Assembly: GCA_905116865.2 (NCBI GenBank)
Contig: CAJHNH020000212.1
Location: 130,001 to 194,000, forward strand
Reading direction: 5' to 3'
DNA length: 64,000 nucleotides
DNA from: Candidula unifasciata
Taxonomy: Eukaryota > Mollusca > Gastropoda > Stylommatophora > Geomitridae
Positions within the stretch are counted from its first letter, which is position 1, and the number at the start of each line of letters is the position of its first letter. The position numbers and the translations under genes are program-made. The notes under the pieces were generated by a model. It was not told the DNA's origin. It was given only the letters and a program-made list of their open reading frames with translations, and did no database searches. This document shows, piece after piece, positions 58,001 to 64,000 of the stretch.

Positions 58001-58852
58001 TCTTCACTCTGTCCCCTCTACACAACATTCACAACTATTATGTCCTTACTCTGTCCCCTCGACACAACATTCACAACTATTCTGTCCTTACTATGTCCCC
58101 TTGACACAACATTCACAACTATTATGTCCTTACTCTGTCCCCTCGACACAACATTCACAACTATTCTGTCCTTACTATGTCCCCTTGACACAACATTCAC
58201 AACTATTCTGTCCTTACTATGTCCCCTTGACACAACATTCACAACTATTATGTCCTCACTATGTCCCCTCGACACAACATTTACAACTATTATGTCCTTA
58301 CTATGTCCCCTTGACACAACATTCACAACTATTATGTCCTTACTCTGTCCCCTCGACACAACATTTACAACTATTATGTCCTTACTATGTCTCCTTGACA
58401 CAACATTCACAACTATTCTGTCCCCTCGACACAACATTCACAACTATTCTGTCTTCACTCTGTCCCCTCGACACAACATTGACAACTATTCTGTCTTCAC
58501 TCTGTCCCCTCAACACAACATTCACAACTATTCTGTCCCCTCGACACAACATTCACAACTATTCTGTCTTCACTCTGTCCCCTCGACACAACATTGACAA
58601 CTATTCTGTCTTCACTCTGTCCCCTCGACACAACATTCACAACTATTCTGTCTTCACTCTGTCCCCTCGACACAACATTGACAACTATTCTGTCTTCACT
58701 CTGTCCCCTCGACACAACATTCACAACTATTCTGTCTTCACTCTGTCCCCTCGACACAACATTGACAACTATTCTGTCTTCACTCTGTCCCCTCGACACA
58801 ACATTCACAACTATTCTGTCTTCACTCTGTCCCCTCGACACAACATTCACAA
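55060..58852. repeat. 3.8 kb array of a 42-bp unit, about 90 copies
   Basis: Unit contains cacaacattcacaactattc and tgtccttactctgtcccctcg. Positions 31-36 vary (ttactc, tcactc, tcacta), ctg/atg alternates before tcc, and a ttaccatcaac variant recurs about every 0.4-1.4 kb, marking block duplications. It ends about 50 bases before the exon 5 acceptor. Open frames up to 729 codons on the plus strand come from 42 being a multiple of three. Confidence 0.97.
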
Positions 58853-58905
58853 TCTTTATATGCTTACTTTTTACAATCCACGCCATTTGTCTCAACCATA
58901 TCCAG

Positions 58906-58977
58906 GCTCAGCCTTCGCCTCAGCCGGAGCCTCAGCCGGAGCCGCAGGAGGCATTGATCTTATCGGCGGCGGTCCTG
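58906..58977 (+). CDS. Silk-like gene, exon 5 (module)
   Basis: A 72-nt exon after atatccag, donor gtaagg, phase 1 at both ends. With the carried G it reads GSAFASAGASAGAAGG then IDLIGGGP: an Ala/Ser/Gly block and a G-I-D-L motif, closely parallel to exon 2 (24 codons) and exon 3. Its neighbours are the 3.8 kb array upstream and, 950 bases downstream, the large exon at 59930, to which it joins in frame (GGGPG-GVGF). Confidence 0.7.
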
Positions 58978-59929
58978 GTAAGGTTTCGAGAACATTCTTG
59001 TCTTGACTTACACAATCAGATACGTTACTGTGTGACAATAATCGCTGTATTTATGGTTGTGTTTGTTGTATATTGTACAGGCATGCTCTAAATATAAAGG
59101 ATTATACAAAAATATGCTTCTAGCACATTAATGTGAAAGAGAATCAATGCTAACTGTTATTCATGTGTAATTATAACGATGGCAGGTTTTAGATACTACC
59201 AGTGATGAAATATGTGTTGCTTGTAGACAAAGCACTATTGACTGTCCAACAGATCTATAAGGCTAAACATATTCGCACAATATTGTCCCCAAAAATGCTC
59301 CAGGCTATCCATAGCCTTTGTTAAAATATAATGAAATGCACGGCAAATGCCTAAACGTGTTACGTATCCCTAAACCCAGGAAAGACATACATAAAAAACG
59401 ACTCCGCAGCTCAACTGGGAAACCATCTTCCAGAGTAAATCAAGCGAAACAACAAGCTGCTATATACACAACCTCAAACTGTTCCAGTATTACATGAGCG
59501 CAGATTACTTGCCCTCTTGAAAGACAGAAGTATTTGAGAAATATCATAGGTGTCCCCGAGATGTAGTGCAATTCAGATTACCAGATTACCAGTGCAGTTA
59601 CTTTAGTTTAATGTAGTTACAAATGTAAGCGTTAGTCGAGCATATTCCACTGCTTGTTTTTAATATTTAGTGTTTGTTGATAAGGTTTCCTGTTAGTTGT
59701 TAACATATGTCTGAAGGAAATGATGTGTGAAATAGGCAGATTGGAAGAGTCGAATGTTAGACGGGCCTGCGTGCCAGATTGTTAAGCCTTTGAAAATAAA
59801 GTTTGCTAGTTTGTTCGCTCTACCGTAGTCTTCCAGAAGTGGCTCTCGAATTCACGACTTAATTATGTTTGTAGTTTTTCTTTCTTACCCTTCATATTTC
59901 CCTAACCTATGTGATCTACTTTTTTGCAG
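58978..59929. other. Intron of the silk-like gene
   Basis: No further exon seen. It contains one dispersed 3' tail (59755-59822). The acceptor at its end is strong (ctacttttttgcag). Confidence 0.6.
59755..59822 (+). repeat. Dispersed retroelement 3' tail
   Basis: gacgggcctgcgtgccagat then gcctttgaaaataaagtttg and degenerate gctagtttgttcgctc. Clearest plus-strand member of the AAAATAAAGTTTG tail family. Confidence 0.65.
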
Positions 59930-60196
59930 GTGGCGTAGGATTCAGTGATAACAGAGGAGGATTTGATTCTGGCACGGGTGGATTCTTAGTTGGCGGTGAT
60001 CGAAGAGACAATAATGCTTACGATAATGGCGGCAGAAGAATTGGCAGTGATAACGGATACGATAATGGCGGTCTACGGGGTCGCTTTGACAACGTCCGAG
60101 ACGACAACGGATATAAGTATGGGCGCGGAGATGGATTTGGGAGTGTTGTGGTTGACGGCGGAGACACGACAGTTGTGCATGTATCCAGACCTGGAG
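59930..60196 (+). CDS. Silk-like gene, exon 6 (Gly/Asp/Asn/Arg-rich)
   Basis: A 267-nt exon (89 codons) between cttttttgcag and G|gtgagt, phase 1 at both ends. It is rich in Gly, Asp, Asn and Arg: short repeats of DNGYDNGG/YDNGGRR type, then GRGDGFG (an RGD tripeptide at 60124-60132), then SVVVDGGDTTVVHVSRPG, a likely beta-strand pair that resembles the NVVVVSGNDDGKVKVV of exon 8. No cysteine. The DNG/DDN clusters could bind calcium or be extended spacers. That is inference. The exon is long enough, in phase and with good splice sites, to be the most secure exon of the gene with exon 7. Confidence 0.75.
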
Positions 60197-60984
60197 GTGA
60201 GTTGACAGAGCAGAATGCGAGAAAAACATACAACAGACAAAGTAGCCGGCTTGTATTGCATGTTGCAAGGTGCAACTTGTGATATATGGTGCTAGCTTCA
60301 TATTGTGAACATCACACGGGTGACCCGATCGAAATCATAATTTGTCTTTTCTGCTTAGCGGGGTATTTTCTAGTTCCCAGTTTAGTCGGGGTGAATCTGG
60401 GAGACAAGTCAATGAGGGAATCCCACGAGCTCACATAATGTACCACAAACTGCTCAAGTCAATGAGAGGCCCCAGGAGCTCACAGAATGTACCACTAACT
60501 GCTTCTATTGCTGGTAATCTTCTTTTTCTTCACATTCGTCGGTTGTAAACTCCGTAGGAAAGTTCTGGTTTTTCGTCCCATTATGGACTTTAGATTTTCC
60601 AGAACTGGATTTACATGCACATCCATTTGATATATTTAGCTTATCTGTATGCAGACTGCTGGTTCCTTATCACTCCAGCAGATGCACTCCAACTTTACAA
60701 GACACCTCTAATTAGTAATTACTTTTGAGACATATTTGTTGCGGGGAGGGGGGGGGGGTGGATCTACTTTTTTCGATTTTGTTAAATCAGATTTTATTGT
60801 AATTTAATTTCTTTCCAAACACTGTCACCACTTTGTTATTTTCATATGTGTTCATCTCATTCTTTTATAAAACCATACACCTAAAGTGTTTACATCAGTC
60901 CTCACTCATCTACTGAATGTCACCCTCCATCTCTATGCGTAGTGTTCAGTCTTACACAACTCTAAGTGGCAATGTTTTTTGCAG
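60197..60984. other. Intron of the silk-like gene
   Basis: Contains a two-copy 50-bp duplication (60406-60505, core ctcacataatgtaccac/ctcacagaatgtaccac), the family B repeat and a G-rich run at 60743-60759. No other exon seen. Confidence 0.65.
60530..60745 (-). repeat. Dispersed repeat family B, minus copy
   Basis: gtaaactccgtaggaaagttctgg and gcagatgcactccaacttta match the minus-strand copy at 1700-1850 and the reverse complement of 47060-47225. The (GAA)n tail appears as cttctttttcttc at 60521. Confidence 0.7.
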
Positions 60985-61308
60985 ACAACGGATTGGTTGC
61001 AGCGGGTCCCGGAAATGCCTATGGTACCAGAGTCACATACGATGGAGGTCCCGATGCCTTTGGTACTGCCGCAGCATCCGCATCAGCTTCAGCTTCAGCA
61101 TCATCTGTATTGACAGGAGGAGTAGGAGGAGGTCTTTACGACACAGGTCTGATAGATTTCTTCCCGGGACAAGGACAAGGTGTTGGCACAGCGGCAGCTT
61201 CCGCCTCTGCAGCAGCGACATCTGGAGCATCCGGAGCATCTGGAGCATCTGGAGCATCTGGAGCGTCCGGAGCATCCGGAGCAGGGTTTGCAGCACCCAA
61301 GACTTGGG
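60985..61308 (+). CDS. Silk-like gene, exon 7 (poly-Ala/Ser and SGA repeats)
   Basis: A 324-nt exon (108 codons) after ttttttgcag, phase 1, ending at G before gtcagt (61309). Order: DNGLVAAGPGNAYGTRV; a first Ala/Ser run (AAASASASASASS); GGVGGG; the module motif TGLIDFFPGQG; a second run (AAASASAAATS); about six SGA tripeptides coded by a 9-bp repeat (61220-61285); then GFAAPKTW. This large exon therefore contains the same Ala/Ser block plus L-I-D-F-F-P-G unit seen in the small exons. The composition resembles silk-like and shell-framework proteins, where Ala-rich blocks form beta-sheet crystals. The donor gtcagt is acceptable, not ideal. If it is not used, translation runs on to a stop at 61332-61334. 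Confidence 0.75.
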
Positions 61309-61334
61309 GTCAGTCAAATATCAATTGTGGATGA
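61309..61334 (+). CDS. Alternative C-terminus of exon 7 (intron retention)
   Basis: If the weak donor at 61309 is skipped, the frame continues with GQSNINCG and a TGA at 61332. An ATTAAA hexamer 45 nt later (61379-61384) could serve as a polyadenylation signal. This would give a shorter secreted isoform with the protein's only mature cysteine. Alternative to splicing into exon 8. Confidence 0.35.
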
Positions 61335-61555
61335 CAGGCTTGTGTGGCAAAAGTGTTTGTCCTAATTTTGTATAATTAATTAAACTATTTAAACCCTTAG
61401 TCTCTTACCGACTGGCCGGGGTGATCACACCCCCTCCCTTCCCTGCCCACCGCCATAAGTCAACAGAGAGCATCAATTCGTTTGCTTACATTCGCTAACA
61501 AGAATATATTTCAAATTCCTGTACCCTGTGTTTCTTATGCGTTGCATTATTATTA

Positions 61556-61604
<49 letters not shown>

Positions 61605-62206
61605 CATTATTATTATTATTGTGTTTCTTCTTCTTCTTCTTCTTCTTCTTCTTCTTCTTCTTCTTCTTCTTCTTCTTCTTCTTCTTCTTCTTCTTCTTTT
61701 TCTTCTTCTTCTTCTTCTTTTTCTTTCTCCCCCTCCTCTTCCTTCTGTGTTAACCCTTTAAAGGGTTTGTGGCACACAGCTAGCAGTGATATCTGAGCCC
61801 TTCGACCACAAATATCCGTTGTCAGCAATCCTAATATATCTCTTCAAACATGCTAATTAAGTGGCAGTGGATCCCTCCTCCCCTCCTTTTTTTTAACCCT
61901 CCCCTTTTCACCCGCACCCAAACAAAACTGAAACTCATGCCAGTCTGTATACTGGTCCTATACTTTATTGATGTGCTTTTATGTGCTCAAATACTTCATG
62001 TTTTTAGATAGTTGTATTGTTGTTTTGTTTGTGTGTGCGCGCGCGTGCGTGTGTGTGTGTGTGTGCGCGGGCGCCTGTAAGTGTGTTAATAAATTCCTAT
62101 ACTTTGACTTGTCATACATTCCCATGTATTGCGTTGTCATAGATTCCTATATTTTGTATTATGCTATATTCCACTAGTGTCCAAACGTGATCTCCTATGT
62201 TTTCAG
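61335..62206. other. Intron with (TTA)n, (CTT)n and (GT)n
   Basis: (TTA)n at 61545-61620, (CTT)n at 61626-61735 and an imperfect GT/GC run at 62031-62073. No gene seen. Confidence 0.75.
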
Positions 62207-62302
62207 ACTCGCCAGCGCCTTCGAGACAGACTGGTCCAGGGGCCTACAATCCCAACGTTGTGGTGGTCTCTGGTAACGACGATGGAAAAGTGAAAGTTGT
62301 TG
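62207..62302 (+). CDS. Silk-like gene, exon 8 (last one in window)
   Basis: A 96-nt exon after atgttttcag, donor gtaagc, phase 1 at both ends. With the carried G it reads DSPAPSRQTGPGAY then NPNVVVVSGNDDGKVKVV. The VVVV-SGNDDG-KVKVV part parallels the SVVVDGGDTTVVHV end of exon 6, suggesting a second duplicated module. No stop codon follows in phase, so the gene continues beyond the window. The rest of the window (62303-64000) showed no further phase-1 exon. Confidence 0.65.
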
Positions 62303-62334
62303 GTAAGCAAATCACTTTTATGTTCTCGGGCACT

Positions 62335-62440
62335 AAACTATGGTGGAATGTCTGGTTGTTTGTCCACTTATGGGCGTTAGTCTTGTTCCTGTGCTTTGGT
62401 GCTGCGTGCACATTCGTTTTACAGATGTGGCTCAATGTGA
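62335..62440 (-). repeat. Dispersed repeat family B, degraded copy
   Basis: tttagtcttgttcc-like text (ttagtcttgttcctgtgctt) and ctgcgtgcacattcgtttta correspond to 1747-1787 (ttagtcttgttccagaatct, ttgtgtgcacatccgtttcc). Only the central part is recognisable. Confidence 0.5.
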
Positions 62441-62589
62441 TCACGGAGAGTTGTAGATAGGTCTCAACGGGTATGAGGCCTGTCTCTGCACCCCAAATGA
62501 AGACTAGTTTTGCCAGATATTGTTGTAAAACCTGGTCTGTGTCTCACAGGTGCTCTAGAAGCGAAAGCCTTCGTGTTCTTTTTCTTTTT

Positions 62590-62646
62590 CATCATCATCT
62601 TCTTCTTCTTCTTCTTCTTCTTCTTCTTCTTCTTCTTCTTCTTCTT

Positions 62647-62677
<31 letters not shown>

Positions 62678-62690
62678 TTCTTCCTCTTCT
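62590..62690. repeat. (CTT)n microsatellite / LINE tail
   Basis: About 33 CTT units. Read on the minus strand it is (GAA)n directly following the 3' end of the LINE fragment at 62690-62990, as at 47672-47695. Confidence 0.9.
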
Positions 62691-62990
62691 TCCATGCCGT
62701 AAAGCTTTGCAGAGAGAAGTCAGATGTAGTTTCCTGTCTGTTGCCAGTTGCTGGGCTTGTGTTAAGTTATACTGCGTTTCTGGGGTGTCTGTGTTACTCC
62801 ATCACCCCATTTGTTTCTTGGGCAGTCTCTTGCCTTGTAACCTGCTGCTCTCATGTAGTACGCTCTAGCTGCTGGCTGATGTTCCATTCTGAACAGATGA
62901 CCGAACCATTTGAGTATGTGTTGTTCTCTGAGATTATTTACCAGAACTGAGCCTATCATTATTCTTAGTTTTTCATTGGTGACCGTCTTT
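62690..62990 (-). pseudogene. LINE ORF2 C-terminal fragment, minus
   Basis: Minus-strand frame 62762-62959 contains LREQHILKWFGHLFRMEHQP, the W-x-GH-x-x-R-M motif near the end of non-LTR ORF2 proteins, then ARAYYMRAAGYKARDCPRNK. The RT core is absent. Related to the end of the LINE at 52800-53745 (RWIGHTLRK). It lies in the intron after exon 8. Confidence 0.65.
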
Positions 62991-63815
62991 TCTTGTCTTG
63001 TTTTATTTTTGTTTTGTTTTTACCGCCTCATTTCTGACATATCTCTCCTGACATTGTATAATTCTGCGTTGATGTATTGGTAGAACTGTCCATAACTGAT
63101 ATTGATAGCACACAGTTGGTACGAATAGCGCATTGATCAGCTTCCTTTCCCTTCATGTTATTTGGATGTCTCAAAGGGGAACTATGTGATAATTTATGTT
63201 GTTGGCCTTCTGTATTGTTGTCTATTTCTCCTGCGAAGGTCAAGTACACTTTTTGCCGCCTAGGTTTGCTGTACTAGTTTCATATTATGAGCCCAGTGCT
63301 TGGTAATCTTCCAGGACAATTTTCGAGTGCCCAGTTGAGGCTCGCTGCACCACGTTTACATGTTCACTGTAACTTAACCACTGTGCAAGCCAGCTCACCG
63401 CCGTGATGCTTGTTATGAATGTCGCTTCACTGACAATGGGCAGGGTTAGCGTAAGAGTATGTCTCTCTTGTCTTGTGCATCTGGACACACAGGTACAGCC
63501 GCGCAATTTAACTAAGTTCATCCAGGACCAACATTTTAACATCTCCCGTCGTCACGGGCTGCAGGCCCGAGCTCCAGCATAGAAAGAAAACAAGTGGCAA
63601 TGATCAGGCCTCCATGAGCCACATGTGGCCCGCTGGCCGACAAGCGTACTTGGACAAGTGACCAGTAGTCCAGGACAGGGTGAATAACAGATGCCGTCAA
63701 CTGTGAAGTGATCAAATAAATAGAACCAGTACGCCTTACACACTAACTACATCGTAACTGCATGTTATACTCGGGACAAACAAACAACTTTCACTGCAGC
63801 CTCATACATAAAACC
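62991..63815. other. Nothing recognised
   Basis: About 820 bases without array or exon-like segment. Presumably intron of the silk-like gene. Confidence 0.45.
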
Positions 63816-63817
63816 TG

Positions 63818-63966
63818 CTGCTGCTACGGCAAAATACTACTGCTACTATTGATGCTACTGCTGCTACTACTACTACGGCTGCTGCTACTACTGCTGCTGC
63901 CACTTCTGGTGCTACTGCAACTACTACTGCTGTTGCTGTTTTTGCTACTAATACATGTACTACTCC
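63818..63966. repeat. CTA/CTG trinucleotide tract
   Basis: Imperfect tactactgctgctactgct-type triplets near the right edge of the window. Confidence 0.85.
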
Positions 63967-64000
63967 TACTCCAATTGGGAGACCAATTCAGTTGGGAGCG

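Noticed and set aside
55305..59006. Very long plus-strand open frames (up to 729 codons) over the 42-bp array
   Set aside because: They follow the 42-bp repeat in several frames at once. The composition is purely that of the unit, with no start or context of a gene. Only the last bases overlap the real exon at 58906.
61482..61796. Poly-Tyr/Ser/Phe frames
   Set aside because: Translations of (TTA)n and (CTT)n.

Overview
The window looks like nuclear DNA of an animal, most probably a mollusc (gastropod-like). Genes are split by GT-AG introns, there are several decayed non-LTR retrotransposons (LINEs) and short dispersed repeats, and the intergenic and intronic DNA is packed with minisatellites and microsatellites. 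No operon, ribosome-binding-site or phage-type organisation is visible. The taxon is an inference from style: the Ala/Gly/Ser silk-like secreted protein and the LINE types. I did not identify a species.

Region by region. 1-7.5 kb: intergenic, with LINE RNase H remnants, two short dispersed repeat families, and tandem arrays including a 1.2 kb G/T-rich array at 5-6.2 kb. 7.58-13.11 kb: one long uninterrupted reading frame for an unrecognised, mostly disordered protein of 1843 residues, preceded by an 11-codon upstream ORF. 13.1-30.2 kb: intergenic DNA, mainly tandem arrays with unit lengths of 44, 46, 40, 40, 31, 40 and 31 bp. One of these grew from what looks like a hAT transposon end. There is also a LINE reverse-transcriptase relic at 27-28 kb. 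30.3 kb to beyond the right edge: one plus-strand gene for a secreted, cysteine-free, Ala/Ser/Gly- and Asp-rich silk-like structural protein. It is assembled from a signal-peptide exon (30314-30380) and phase-1 exons at 46695, 47770, 58906, 59930, 60985 and 62207, plus a weaker candidate at 54601. Its introns carry most of the remaining arrays, including a 3.8 kb array of a 42-bp unit, several LINEs and copies of a SINE-like repeat.

36643-45641 is unlike everything else. About 9 kb is made of stretched homopolymer runs, and it still contains smeared versions of sequences found intact elsewhere in the window (the neighbouring 45-49-bp array and a LINE 3' end). I read it as corrupted long-read consensus, not biology. 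Any ORF there, and the true length of intron 1, should not be trusted.

The most interesting biology is the silk-like gene: small symmetric phase-1 exons of 69-72 nt, each encoding an Ala/Ser/Gly block followed by a G-[LI]-D-[FL] hydrophobic-acidic motif, repeated like beads across 32 kb of minisatellite-filled introns. Most long open frames in the window outside 7579-13110 come from tandem repeats whose unit length is a multiple of three, and they are not genes.
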